A stretch of DNA of 64,000 nucleotides from Gorsachius magnificus (GCA_034008185.1 CM067084.1:4979385-5043384), one strand, 5' to 3'. Counted from the stretch's first letter, positions 12,861-26,500 are shown. Translations and numbers: made by a program. The notes: generated by a model from the letters alone, not told the origin.

Positions 12861-15423
12861 ATGGTGGAGTTTTACTCTATGCATAATATGCATGCTATGT
12901 ATTAGCTAATGAAGTCTCTCTCTCTTCACCAGAAGAATGTTCCCAAAATGGATTTGCTAACGTTTTTCAAAGCCAAGCTTTAAGGTGTCTACTGAACCGA
13001 CTATTTATTTTCCTTTATACAGCATCAAAACATACATTGATATTACTCTGATATTACCATCTGAATAAAAAATGGCATTGGGGAACCATTTCTTGGCAAT
13101 GAGAGCCTGGCTGAATCAGCTGGTGGAGAAATTCTGTGGTATATACTTTATGGTTTGGGTAAGGGCAGGAAGAAGATTTAGAAGAGTACAGCCTTTGAAA
13201 TGTCTTCAGTTGAGGACCTGTGAGCATCACCAGGATACATGTTCTGACCACACATGAGTCTTCTGGTTTTATGTGAAGGAAACTTGGCTGTGCAGACTGC
13301 AAGAGAGCCATGGTATGGGTCAGTTAGATGTCCGATATGCTTATACAGAGTCACAGATAGTGTGCTGCTTATCTGTTACCTAGGTATTTTTCTGTGCAAA
13401 AAGAATGCTTAACAAATAGGTCAGCTGACATTATAAATGATTGGTGCAGTGAATCATAAAAATGTGCGGAATAAGGTCAATTTAAAGCAAGGATCCCTGT
13501 CACAAATCCACTAGTGGAAAATTTTTAATTTCCCCCCTGAATTTTTAGCTACAGTTGCATTAAATAAATGAGAGCAAGATGACAGTCATTAAGTATGTAA
13601 TGCTTAGCAATTCTCTACCTAAAAACTAGAAGACTCATGAAAGTGAACAGGCAAATTTTTAGGTACCCACTTCAGGAAATCCTTAAACTGATGTGTAAGT
13701 GTTGCAGAAGTCAAGGATGCTTTTGACTTAACCATTTCGGTTTCACAGTTAGCTTTCTCTCATTCATCCTCTAAAGGAAGGATTTCTCATCTGGTTCTGC
13801 CAACAAAATCGCATTTACTTCTAAATGACTTCTAGTTGTATAATCTACTCTTTGTGAGGTTTTCCTGCTACTTTCATCATATTTGGCTTCCTCAGGTATG
13901 TATTTTCAAAATCAGAGAGGTGAAGTTTCCCACTGATTCTGTGCTGTGAAGTGGCTCGCTGCCAGAGGCAAGGCATTTAAAAAGCAGCAGCTGCAGCACA
14001 CTTGGTGTCTATGGCAGATAAGATGTTCAAGCTCAGGGTTATTAATTTAACAGCTATCTTTGCCTTCCATTATCATTGGGTACATTAAAATTACCAGCCA
14101 TAAATTGCATCTCTCTGCCCATCTGAAGAAGTTTGAAGAAATTAAAAGTAGCAAAGATTAAGGTGGATAATAACAATGATACCCCCTTCTCCTTTCTCCA
14201 CAATACGGAGACTACATACTTGTCATAGTTGGACATGTGTTAATGATAACTAGTGAAGAGCACTCTTTCTGCACAGCAGAAAGTCCAGTTTCCTTGCTTC
14301 TTATTGGGAGTCACAAGGTGAATCCAAGAGCCTCCGTTGGGAGAGGACGTAGTAGACATGTCTCAGTGACTCACAGCAGGAAATAGCATGCCCACTTTGT
14401 TTCAAGCATAGAATCTGCAAGAGATAATCTACCTCTTCAGGAGATGTATATATCTCGTACTGCTAGAAGATGATTTTCTGTGTTTTCAGTGGTTGATTTG
14501 AGATCATTTTTGCTCTATTGAGACATTAAGACCCAAGAATTGTAATCCAGCTCACAGGTCATTGCTGCAACAAGCGTAGTATGTGAATAAGAACATTCAG
14601 GAAATGATGTGGTAGAAGTAAGAGTTTATTAGATGCTTGAGGCTAGCATTTGGAAGACCCAGGACTACTCTCAATAAAAACACCTGAAATATATACTAAG
14701 GGTTAAACAAATCAAAATATAAGTGTATAGCATTACTGCAAGTGGCACATAGGATCATGTTCAAAATAGATGAATGTAAAATGTTACAATAAAAAGTATA
14801 TTCAGAATTAAATTGTTTGAAGCTGAGAAACTGGAGCTGCATCAAGATGTAGTACAGCTTCCTGAATTAACAAAAGTTTGGTAAATTTAAGTTTTAATTT
14901 GCTGCTCTGCTTGAAAACATTACCAGCATTTTTTCAGGGTCCAGCATCTGCTGGCACTAATCATTTGGCAGGATCAGGCCCTTAATATGTGTACTATGTT
15001 GGTGCGGCTTTAATTGCAGCCCATTAGGAGCCAAAGTGGTTTCTAATGCTGTGGATGTGCTCTGTAGTTCACTAGGAACTCAAGGAACAGTAAACAAAAC
15101 TCTTATTCACCAGTCTGCAGATAGGGTTGGCAAGTGACTGACAAGGTCTGCTTGCTGACACTTCATCAGCATAATTATTGGAGGTGAGAGCAGTGACAGT
15201 GTAAACTGATAATTATTCACATACAACATTGCATGGATAATTGGTTGGGTTACACTGTCAGTCAAGGTAAATGTTGAAAGTGCTTGAATGGTAGTGAATA
15301 TTCTCATGGATACATTTTTTCCCCTTAAGGGCCTGATTCAAAACCAGTTAAAGTCAGTGACTCATGAATTTCAGTAGGTTTGGTTTCAAGATCTGAAAAG
15401 TGTAGGATGCCTAAGTTTTTCTT

Positions 15424-15447
15424 TTTTCTTTCTTTCTTTCTTTCTTT
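15424..15447. repeat. (TTTC)n microsatellite
   Basis: About five to six TTTC units following a T run, ending before TTTGGAGGGGG. Ordinary pyrimidine microsatellite. Confidence 0.85.
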
Positions 15448-17529
15448 GGAGGGGGTGCAGAGTACTCTATAAATGGTTTATCTCTGCTACAGCCTTCACA
15501 ATAGTGGCAGTGTGTTTGCTCTACAATTTCCTTGTTTGTTTAAACTACTCCCACGCATTTCCACACACATTACATCAGTTAATTTGCTTATTAATTCACA
15601 AATGAAGCATTGTCGTCTCTACAGGGATTGCCAATTGCAGAGAATCTTTCTTCTCAGTTTCTTTCTTTTCTGTTTCCTTAAGTACCACTCTTACCTGTCT
15701 TATTGGACCTAGACCACTGCCTCACATCATAAATGTAAATTAATGGATTCAAAATGCATTTTTCCTGTGTTTTTCCTGTACAATTATGCATTCTTAGAGT
15801 CCTTGAGAATTTTTATGATCATTGCTTTAAGGCTAAAGAACGTGCATTGGGGTTTTTTTCTCACTAAACAGCTCATAAGGATGGAGTTTAATGTTTGCTT
15901 GATGGTGCTTTGGAGACATGTAGGACCTGGTTGAGAGTGTTATGAACAATTGAATCTACCTTGGCTTTAGATAAATTTGTTAAATGTTCTTTCCTATTTT
16001 TAACTTACATTTAAGTTTAATAAAGAATGTCCAACTGTAACATCTGTCATTTAGAAGATAGCAATAGAGAAGTATGAACTCAAACAGTTTCTTCTGAAGT
16101 TTCTTCTCCAAGCAAACTACAAAGAAAAATAATGTCAGTTTTATGTTGCCTTCACAATTGTCATCTGTGCGTGCTGGAGTATTCACGCTTTTAACTATTC
16201 CATGAGTTGTAGCGTTGAAACACAAAAAACTCAGATGCAAATGGGTGTAGGTATTTTGCAGGCTATTTGAAAATACCTCATTATTCCCATGCTGTTAAAT
16301 GAATGGTTTATTTAATGAAAGAATGAGTCTTGCTTTGGAACACAATTTAAATGTTTAATGAAAGAGAGTTTGCTACTGAAAAAGCATTCTTTCATTGCTA
16401 AATATGTATTTTGGCCGTGAATTTAAATTTGCTCTGTACAATAACAACTTTGCATATTCATTAAGTCCTTGTAGAGGCAAGAATTTACGTGTGCATCCTT
16501 TCATCAGAGAGGAGCCTTATTATCTTTACTAATGCTTATAAGCCTGAGTAGAACAGTTTGCAGGAGCTAGATCTTCCGGATAAATAAATGTTGTCTTCTC
16601 ACCAGCATACAAGAAAGCATTCAGTACGTTCTTCCAAACTATTAGTGACTTCTTTGAAATGTACACTGGAAGGACTCCTGGTTTATCTCCTGTAAATTGT
16701 GTTTTCAGTAAAAGTGGAGGGAGAGGAGAAACTTGAATAATGACAAGCTGGTTATTAGCGTTCAATTTACAAAATGTTGTCACTGTGCCTGACGTATTAG
16801 AGATCACTGTTTTCTTTTCTTAGAACATGAAAATCCAAGTGCAAGTATAGAAAAGGAAAGCATTTTAATTCTCTTTATTTGTCCCCTAGTGAAAAAGCTT
16901 AGTTCTTGATGACCTGAGCAGTTCTACAGTTAAGAAGTAATCACTAATATTAGCAAATTCAAGGAGATTGAGATTTGCCAGCTGGCATGTTCTGAAAAAT
17001 TGGGTCATATAGTAGCATGGTGCAGATCCTCAAACCAGCTCAGGATAAAGATGTGACAGATACTACCTCTTCTAGCCTCACTGTAAAGCTAAATGTCTAA
17101 TGGCAAGTGCTGTGTGAAGTAGAGAATTTTCTACACGTCAGCCTGATAGGTGTTTATCTCCAATGGCAGCTGCTAAAGTGCATTGGCTAAATAAACACTT
17201 TGTGTAAGTCAGAATGGATCCAGATCTCGTCTTCTGCCCTTTTGGATGTAGTTTTCTTTGTTTACTGTTTTAATGATGCAGTTCTTGTACTGAATTTTTT
17301 TAAGGAACAGAACTTTTACAAAGCAGTTCAATTTTTTTTCCTTCTGGCGAGAAATATTCTTGAATTAGACTCATTAAAAATCTATTGTATTGCTGAGACT
17401 GCACATGCTAGACTTCTTTTTCCCCACTAATGTGAAGTGGGAGAAGCAGAAGTATCATTATATTAATGGATTGCAGAGAATATACTCAACTACCACCCAG
17501 CTTACAAAGCAAAATGTAACAGCATACAA

Positions 17530-17599
17530 AACTATGATAAAAGGAATCTAGCTGCGTAAGGCTGTAATAGAACTATGATAAATGAAATCTAGCTGCATA
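17530..17599. repeat. Diverged tandem duplication, period 41 bp
   Basis: AACTATGATAAAAGGAATCT (from 17530) recurs as AACTATGATAAATGAAATCT (from 17571). Both copies continue into CTAGCTGC(G/A)TA. The two 29-bp segments differ at only a few bases and are spaced 41 bp apart, so this is a local duplication. Confidence 0.8.
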
Positions 17600-18979
17600 T
17601 CACCAAAACAAGTAATTCCTAACTGAATTCACCTATCAAAACTCTGCTGTCCTTTTGTAAGACTAATAAGACACTGAAACCTGCCCTGAAGTCTCAGTGA
17701 TGATAATGCGTTGGTGGTAGAATTCCACTCAGTAGTAGGCACCTTCTAAAGTGTGAGACTTACATGAATCAGAACCCTGCTTGTGCTGGAAACGCTGGGA
17801 TCTACAATTATTTCCCTCCAAATTCCACATATTAAAACAACAGTTTACTGACAAGCCAGTAGTCTCTTCATTTCAATTATACTTTAAAACATTTTGGATT
17901 ACATCTAAAAGGTCAGACAACTTTGACATACTTACCTGTTTAACAGCCTAGAGTTAGTAGTGTGCTTTGAAAGAGACAAGATTAGCATTGGTACTGTGAC
18001 TCATGGTGTGAAAAATATATTCTAAGTTAAAGAAATTAATATATCCATGCTGGATTAGGGTCCTGATATTTTTATCTTTTTAATCTTTTCTATGAGAAAG
18101 GAGGTAAGAGGAAGTTTTGTGAAATGCATGTGAATCATCATAGGAACAATTTGGTCCTACAGGTATAAACCTGTCATAATGCCTGTTTTCTCTCTCTTGT
18201 TTATCTGTTGGTATCTCTGAATTAAGATAATAGTAAGAAAGGTTGCAGAAATAAGTTAACTAGCAAATTTTAAAACCCTGACTTAAAACAAGGGAGGTTA
18301 TTTGCTGGACGACGGGAATGAGTCCCAGGACTCCTCCTTGTTTGCAAGGCTAGGCATCCTAATGCGGTATTGTTTAATATTTGAATGATGGGAAAAAGGT
18401 ATTGGTTTCACCCAATATAAACCACAAATATTTTGAAGCATACAGTTATTCCATGAAAGTTATTCTACTATCTACTTTGTTTTCTTTTTTCAAAGAGAAT
18501 GGGAAAATTATCATGCTGCATCAGTAATTCTTGTCATTGAACTAATTATTACAGTGGTTGTGTAGCAGTAGTTACTGTTTGAGCAATTTCTGGCCAATTT
18601 ATCAATATCAGAGTCTTAATACTTTGATTAAAACCAAACTCATATGTCAAGTGGGATCTTCATTTTCTTGCTTGATTATAATTTAAATTTGTCAAAATAG
18701 CTCAATATAAGCTGTTTTTTTGGGCAAGTTGAAAATGTGTCATACCAAGGCACAAAGCCAGAGACTTTGAATCAGCTGGCAGAATGACAGAAATCAGAAT
18801 TATATTTAAAGGAAAGAAGTGAAGTTTCTCTTGGTTGAAAGATCAAAATTGTTTCTGGCATAAAAAATACATATTGCCAAGGAGATCTAAATCCCACTCT
18901 CCACTCTCAGTGCATCTGTCAATAATCACTAGTACAGTGTTGTTGTGTTGACATCAGCTAAACCAGCCTGTTCAGCTTT

Positions 18980-19240
18980 ATGGAAGCCCCCACGAAGCCA
19001 GTCTCCTACTTGCCAGGGACTTACCTGGACACTGAACCTGGACTGGTGAGCAAGCGCTACCTTCTGCAGTACCTACCTACCTCTGTGGTGCCCAAACCCA
19101 CCCTGGCTTCTGCTCGCTACTGCAGTGAAAAAATACGAGCAGTGGAGAGACATCTGAGAGATTATGTCATGCATGGGAATATGTCAGTCATTTCAAACTT
19201 CACTTTAGAATGTCAAGACATCCCACATCCTTGGAGATAA
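18980..19240 (+). CDS. Candidate coding exon or single-exon retrocopy, unrecognised protein (86 codons)
   Basis: The frame opens at an ATG (18980) and runs 86 codons to TAA. I do not recognise the protein. The first 65 or so codons look coding: the stretch is clearly GC-richer than its surroundings and uses typical vertebrate codons (CTG, AAG, GTG, CCC, TAC). The product is balanced, rich in Pro and Tyr near the N-terminus (YLPGTY, KRYLLQYLP) and basic near residues 48-62 (CSEKIRAVERHLRDYV). No signal peptide or membrane segment is visible. The last 20 codons are AT-richer, so a true exon may end near 19180-19195, where a weak GTCAGT donor lies. An in-frame TAA at 18959 limits upstream extension. 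TTCAG just before the ATG (18971-18975) could be a weak acceptor. The start context is poor at -3 but has G at +4. It could be a real exon, a processed retrocopy or a GC-rich chance frame. Confidence 0.3.
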   Translation: MEAPTKPVSYLPGTYLDTEPGLVSKRYLLQYLPTSVVPKPTLASARYCSEKIRAVERHLRDYVMHGNMSVISNFTLECQDIPHPWR

Positions 19241-19244
19241 AAGA

Positions 19245-22200
19245 CTGCTTTGCTGTTATTTTGGTATGAACCAATCATTGCCCATTTTCGAGCTCACATC
19301 CCATGCGTTGTTTATAAAAAGATTTGTGTCTGTGCCTGCAGATATTTCCCTGGTATTACACATTATTAATGAGTTCCTTTTGGACACTAATATTGATATT
19401 TGCTACTTGAATTCTTCATTTGCATCCTTTTTCTGCTATATGGTCATACATGTCTCTGTGGATTTTCTTTTCAAAAAAATCTTCATTCTCTAATAATTTG
19501 CATGAGATTTACCATCTTCCTACAGGTTCTAGTTAAGTCTGTTTTGTAATAGACTCTTGCTCTGCATGGTATACATTACTGTGATCACTCCTGTTTCTTT
19601 TCTGAAATATTCCATTTGTGCATGAGCATTAGTGACCTTTTAATCCAGTCTTCCGTGGTCCATGTGCCTTATCTATTTTAACTTTTATTTTAACTTCAAC
19701 TGTCTCTCCTTTTACAAGATTTTTTTTCTAGCAACCACAGCGATCAGACAATATTGTTCTAAACAAGGGCACAAAGAAAGCATGAACAACCTAAGGTTGA
19801 ACAGCAATTAAACATGTCTGATACACCAAAATGGACATACCCTCTTCCCTTAAGCCCATATGATTCTCACTAATTACATACAAGTATAACTTTTTTATGC
19901 AACAGGGTATCTATGCACATCATCTTGGTGTCTAAAGGAAAGCTTTATAACCTGGCTACTATTTAAGTCCTACATAACTCTGCAAGCTACAATAATGAGA
20001 CCTACACTTAAAGAGACCTGACCCTTTCTGATGAGATCAGTTTCATCCTGACCTCTCAAGTAAAGGGTCTCCCAAAGGGAGAAAATGGAGCTTTTTTTTC
20101 TCAAAGCACATGTAAAAATGATACAATGTTTGGATAAGCTTCCTTTTATTAGTGTCAGGTGATCCTGCTGATCCTCATTTATCAGGAGAGGAAGAAATAA
20201 TGTAAACAAAATATTTTCTGTAATTATAAGTGGTTATACGAAGATATTCTCTCACCAAACATGTAAGTCATTTGAGAAATCAGAGCCTCAGTAAGGGAGT
20301 ACCTGACTTGGAAAATGAAAAAGACTTAAAATGTTAGACTGAAATAGATTAACGATTATGGTGGGCCAAACTTATTTAGGTGGCAGAGTATGTATTGGAT
20401 TATAATAATTGAGTAGAATGTCATTTATGAAATGGCATAGGGTAATGGTTAGGAAAATAGCAATGAACATGAAAAATGAGTGTTCCAAGGCCAGTCATAT
20501 CTAAAATTCTGAAGAAAATCAGTTTATGAATGTAGATAATACAATAATTCAGATACACATACAACAGGTCTCACCAGAACATCTTTGATAAAGACTGAAG
20601 TTCTCCATTCTCCTGTCCCCAGCTTCCATCTTACAAGGCGTAATGGTTTTAGCTAGCACTTGAGTTTACATTTTGGAAGTTAATGAAGTTGCAGTTACCT
20701 GGCTTGTCAGTCATTCCTTGGTCTTGGTTCGAACTTGAGACTAGGGAGGGTGTCGGGAAGGCAATGATCATCCACTTACTTAACATCCAACTGTTACCTG
20801 TAAAATGAGATCAAACATGGCTTTTGCCTATCAAAACCCCTCTTTATCAGGCATAGCACAGGCAAGCTGAGTATGTAGTGCCCTCTGAACACAGATGTAC
20901 ACATTATTTTATGCAAGCAACAATAACATCAGAATGGCATGCAATATAACAAAGTAATATTGCTGAAAAAGAACAACCTCATTTCCAAAGATGAGACAAC
21001 TTCAAGGTCCACGGCTTGAAATTCAAAGCCAATTAAGAGTTTGAATGCTGGTGAAGATTTTGATTTTGATTTTGATTTCAGCCAGCAAGTGCAATAAACA
21101 TGTCTGAGACAAAGTTTTTGTCTGGAAATATGCAGTTAATCCACTTCCTCACCTCTGTTTCCTAGTCACAGTCAGCACAGTGTTTCCCAATTAGACTTTT
21201 AGTTCAGTACCGTTTCTATAGCAAGGAACTTGCATAAAAGAGAAGTAGTGGGAGATTTTCAAAGTACCCATGCTAATTAGGCGTCCAGCTCTCATTGATT
21301 TTGAATATGAGCTAGGTCCTTAAGAACTCTTTGTGCCTTTGAAAATTTCTCCTGTAATCTCTCTCTGTTCTACTTGTACAGCCCCTAGCATTCAAAGACT
21401 TAAAGTCCAAAGAAAAGAAGAGACAGTGCATGATGCCTAGTCTAAATTACCCTTCAAGTCAGAACTACTGTTTACAATTGAAAAGTTTCAAAAGGATAGC
21501 CTATGTGTTGTTGACAGAAAGAAACTTTAGGACTCTTAATATTTTACACGTTAACTCCTTACCTGCTACAATGCCTGCTTTTGTGTAACTTTCAACATAT
21601 GGTTTCAGTAGGTCTGTGTGAATTAAATACATTTGTCCTTGAAGGACTGCAGCACTGCTGCTTAATTCTGAGTGATAAATCATCTTCTGAAACATAGTAT
21701 CGAGTCAGAATAACAGATTGAAATGATTTTACTATTTTCTAAAACTATGACTCAATTATAAGGCAAGGCAAGTTGGGAATTAGTTATTTCATGTACCATG
21801 CTCAAATGTGCCAGATTGAATGTCATATGTTTAAAAAATGCACGTGTGTATTATGTGCCTTTTAAAAATCTATTTTAATGGCCAGTAGTTAACAACTATT
21901 TCCCCAAGATTCTAAGTATTCTCCTAGTCATTCTGAAAATCTGTTCAAATGATCTATAAAACTGTCTTCAGTCTTTTCAGAAAGCTTCTTCTAGGAAAGG
22001 CTTTTGTTTACTATAATAGCTAAGGTGACGTACAGCAAAGTGAATGTTCACTGGCATACACTACCAGTGCAGCAAAGCAAAATTTGTTCACCTCTGACTC
22101 TTAACTGTGGGGGATTTCTTGACTTAAGAGATAAGAAGAGGGAGAGAGAGGATTCTGTTCTGCAGATACCACTAATAAGAGGTATGCACTTCTAATCCTG

Positions 22201-22945
22201 TGTATCTTAATGAGGGCACAACTTGCAGTAAAATGCAAATTATGAGTCTAAATGTAATTCCACACCACTGGAAATGACATGAGTGCTTCGCATTTTGTAC
22301 AGGTGAAGTTCCTCTAAAATTTAGAAGACCAGTAAGACTGAACCCTTAGTTAGGATCTAAAAACAAGTGGGAATTCTTATCAATGCCTGGTTGAATGCCT
22401 TGCTGAACAAAACATAATCACAGAGTACATCATGTGCAATCAAATTAGAAAGGACCTTGTTCTACAATCTGCTCAACCATCTATGGTGGAATAATTGCTT
22501 CTTTAGAATGAAATGTTAATAATGGCTCTTTAGACTTTGAATGCAACTAAAATGCTACATACAAAATAAAACCCTTCAGTTACAACATTCCATTAATCCA
22601 GCTGCTTAGAACAACTGAGAAGAATTGAAGTCTCTGGTTCACAAGGATCACCTAAACCATATGTGATGGTATCATCTCAGAAAGTTAGCTGCAGTTTTAG
22701 TGCTTCTAATTTTAGTCAGAACAAGGAAAAATAAAGCTAATAAAAACAGTTCAATGGTTTCTTCTGATCTCAGTAAGCATCTTGAATGTCTCCATTGGTC
22801 TAAAAAATGATAGCAAAAACTCCAAACAAATAACAGGAACTCAATACTATTATTGGCCTCAGATGCAGTAACTGGCTCATGTCAGTTGTGATCTCAGCTA
22901 TTAAGTAGGTAAAACTCCATAAAAAGCTATGAATGGTGAATACTA
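19245..22945. other. AT-rich non-coding stretch
   Basis: No gene or interspersed repeat recognised. The frame at 19266-19493 (+) directly follows the candidate exon but is hydrophobic and AT-driven, and does not continue its character. A four-unit GATTTT repeat is at 21056-21078. Confidence 0.55.
21056..21078. repeat. (GATTTT)n short tandem repeat
   Basis: Nearly four perfect hexanucleotide units, then GATTTC. Small microsatellite. Confidence 0.85.
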
Positions 22946-22961
22946 ATAAAAAAGGCACAAA

Positions 22962-23519
22962 ATGGAAACAACAAATGGAAAGAGTCCAACAGCTGATGGA
23001 CAAAAATTGCAAAGTTTGAAATTGTCACAGATTCGTGAAAGCACTCACCAATTCACTCTTCTCCCTTCCTTGGATTTCCTAAAAAGAGTATTTGATGTGG
23101 AATCAGTTACAGTTGATGCTTTCCTGAACAACTTTGACTTCTGCTACCCAGGTGGCCTTCCAGAAGCCGGTCATATGAACAGTTCCTGAACCCTCTGCTC
23201 CTCTTACAGATCTCTCTTCTCACTTTTTAGCCATATGTTGAACAGAAATCTTAGCCAGTCAAAAGGAATGCATCTTTTGCAACACAGCCATAAATAGAAT
23301 AAAAACTCTGTGTCACCTAGCAGTGACAAACATTAATCAAGACTCTGATTACTTTTATGAGAGTGTTCAGTGCACACATTTACCCATTAGTGAAACTGCA
23401 AATAAGAATTACAGTACTTTTATTCAAATTCTTGAAAAACAACCTGAAGGTGGTGATTTAGCATTTGAAAAACTGAACGAAAAGAACTACTCTCATTCAT
23501 CCAAATCATCAGAACAAAG
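22962..23519 (+). pseudogene. Possible eroded gene or pair of exons with protein-like frames
   Basis: Two adjacent frames have hydrophilic, protein-like composition unusual for this window. The first (22962-23189) starts at ATG and gives 75 residues beginning METTNGKSPTADGQ, with a segment TLLPSLDFLKRVFDVES. The second, shifted by one frame, is open from 23242 to the TAA at 23521-23523, about 93 codons. It is rich in Glu, Lys, Ser and Asn and contains ECIFCNTAINRIKTLC. It ends at AAAG|GTAAAT, a good splice donor with the junction after 23519. A pyrimidine-rich acceptor (ending CACTTTTTAG) lies at 23230, and another AG at 23244-23245 would enter the open frame. The stop and frame change between the halves fit either two exons or a decayed retrocopy. 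I recognise no family. The evidence is composition and splice-like signals only. Confidence 0.22.
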
Positions 23520-23524
23520 GTAAA

Positions 23525-26500
23525 TTTGGAATATTAAGAGGGTATCTGTTCTGCTATACTTCAGTTATTTTGGCATTTAAACAGGTTTCAAACATTACTC
23601 AGAGATAAATAAATTTTAAAAAACTCTTTTATGGAAAACTACATGCTTAATTAGCTGGATTATGCAGTAAATGTAACTTTTTATTAGAACATAATCAAGT
23701 CATTAGCGCTGTAGAGTTTTTATGAAAATAAGCTGTTGCTAGGATTGTTAGCTGTTAACTTACCTTTTTATTAAATCAGTGGCCAGAATGGATATTTATT
23801 TCAAATCACTCATCCCATGGCTCATTGCCAGTCACAATGTCTTTTCTTCAATCTTTAAGCAAACAGTAAGGTTTTAAAGAAATTTCTGTTAATATATCAA
23901 AAAAATGCTCTGATTTCTAATTAACAGTAGTTCTTGAAATTTTAAATACATATTTCTCTTTTTCACCATGGTGATTGCCTAGCTATAGCCATATTTTCTG
24001 AGCTTTCAAAGACATAAAAAATTAGAGCCTTACCTACGTTCTTAGGCTTTTTTACATAAATAACTTTAACAGATTTTTTTAATATTAGAAATTCATCTAA
24101 GCTCCATCAGAATAAGAATGAAAAGATGTGGCACTGCCTTCTTTGTGACCATGAGATAATCATTGTTCCTGTAATTTTCCAGCTAACCTGCAATGACTGT
24201 GCAGAAATAAAGTACAGACAATTGCCTGAGGACTGTGCCAGAGATCTGAATTTGTCTTTTGTCCCAAATTTTCCAAAATAAATTGAACGAAAGTTCAGTG
24301 TTTGCTGACATTACAAGCATAAACAGTACACATTGTCCTAGGCCAGAGTTCAGGGAAGGGTAGAAAAACAAGGAGCCTTTTTCAAATTCTTTTTTTTTTT
24401 TAGGACATTTTTGTATTTGCTTACATCAAAGATTGCCCTCAAGCCTGCAGGAAAGTATTTCATTACTCCCTCGTAACATTTTATGGCTTTTAGAAAATGT
24501 TCCCTCTCTGACCCGACATTAGCAAAAGTGTAATTTCCATTTCTGGTTCTGTGTCATTTGATCTTCCTGGAGTAAGGAAATGGGGAGCATCTTTGCAGTC
24601 ATTACAGGCATATTATGCAGACCTCATCCAGGAAAGCAACTGCATTGCAATGACTTTTCAGGAAATATGCAAAAGCCTTTGTAACATTATTCTTCATCGC
24701 GCTTGCATGCTGAAATAGAGCCTTTCTAGCATTGGTAGTTATTTAAATACAGCTGAGTGTTTAACAGGTTGGTGTAATCTTTCTTTGGGATCAACTGTAG
24801 AAGTGAGGCAAAAGATATATGGGAAGTGCAGCGCGTAAGAATGCACTTAGATTAGCTCTCTAGCAGGCATTCTCTCTATATACCCACAATCACCAATGAT
24901 GGATATAGTTCCCCTGAGCATCTCCTGCTTTTCCAGAAACCCGAGTGGCAAAAGGCCCCATGTTGGAGCTGTACGTCACATCAGCAACTCCAGTTTTGGA
25001 GGCATAGTCTCTCATAAAAGCAAGGGAAGAATGCATGTGTTAACCGCTGGCAGCTCTCCCAATTCTGCAATTAATTAATTTGTTTTAAAGCAAGCTGAGG
25101 TTGAATCTCACCCAATTACAACTAATACAAAGATCACAATACAGATAATTCTCTAGATCTGCACTTAGAGTGTTCCTTTCCCTTTTGACAACAGAGGGTA
25201 CCTTGAATAACTCTGTCCTTAATTTATGCTCTTCTGTTGGGTGCAAAGGGTGGACCTGGGAGTCTAGGTTAAAGAGGAGAGTTCAGTTAAGCATAGTGGC
25301 CTGTTTCTAATTTGACTTTCAGGAGATGGAATATTTCAGTCACAGGATATTTAGAATAATCTTGATAGCTGTAAGATTTAAAATTAAAATCAGTACTTTC
25401 GTGCATGTTGGTTTTTAAGCTGTAAGTGATAGTACATCATTGTTCACAATTTTTTATTCATTTAAATGCACTCTAGGAGTAGACTTTAAAAGGAGGTGCT
25501 GATCAAAATCATGTGGGTTTTAGTCTTGAAATTTAATTTAAATTCATGGAATGCAAATGAAAAAATAACACAAAGCCTCAGCATTTAAATATTAAGACCA
25601 CCTTTCAGTCTTATGGGTTGTAACCTTTCATCTAAAAGTGCTAATCCATACAAATCCTCACACTGTATGTCATGCTATAAGTAATGAGCCAAGTCAATCT
25701 TCAGTAGTTCTGTGCCCTGTTAGTGACTTTTGATAATAAATAATTTTTTTTTTTATAAAATGGGTAAGTCCAAGAAAAAAACAAATGGTTGAAGATTTAC
25801 CTCTAGGCTTGTGGCTAGAATTGTAAGTTTTCTGATTTCAGATTTTTATTTTTTTGTTTACTTGAAGGAATTATTGATGAATCTGAAAAGTAGCACATTC
25901 TGTTTACTAATTTCACTGCAAGGAAAACATTTACATGTTTTATACTGACCTAAGCAACTGGCATAGAACAACAAAGGTGCCACAAGTGAACACATTTCAG
26001 TTAAATGCAGATGTGCTCTTCAAGGAGAAAAAATGCATATAGGTAAAATATTTCAAATGCAGGGAACTTTTGTTTCTTCAAACTATTAAACTGGTGAGGA
26101 ACTTAACGCTAAAGAAAAAAATTTGGAAAAAAATTACTTTTATTATTCTGATGTTTTGAGAACACTGACTTGTCTCCTTTATCTAGAACAAGAAACAGTT
26201 TAAAATGTGATAGCTTTGAGTTTGCTCTGTTTGTTTCTTAAGAATTCTTCAGATCTCAGAGTGGGGAATGGGGAGAAGAAAGGTAGGAGGTGAAGATGGC
26301 AGGGCAGTATCACCAATTCAATTTAATCTTAAATTCCAAAAAGCTTTTCAAAATCAAATCAAATATAGAGGGGAAAATTAGCATAAGAATCACCAGTAAT
26401 AAAAGTAAAGAGAAAGAATAAAGTAATTGCTTTTCACCAAAGTTTAAAGCAAAGCAATAACAGAGAAAATACTGCAGCTTAGAAAATGATTTGCCATTGC

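Larger units (their letters stand above)
12862..18975. other. AT-rich non-coding stretch
   Basis: No gene recognised. The frames at 13054-13311 overlap on both strands and resemble nothing known. Simple repeats at 15424-15447 and a diverged tandem duplication at 17530-17599 are listed separately. The block at about 14,900-15,060 is richer in GC and in TAAT-type cores than its surroundings and may be a conserved non-coding element, but this is only an impression. Confidence 0.55.

Noticed and set aside
20720..20750. GGTTCGAAC, resembling a tRNA B box
   Set aside because: No A box at the right spacing and no cloverleaf can be drawn around it.
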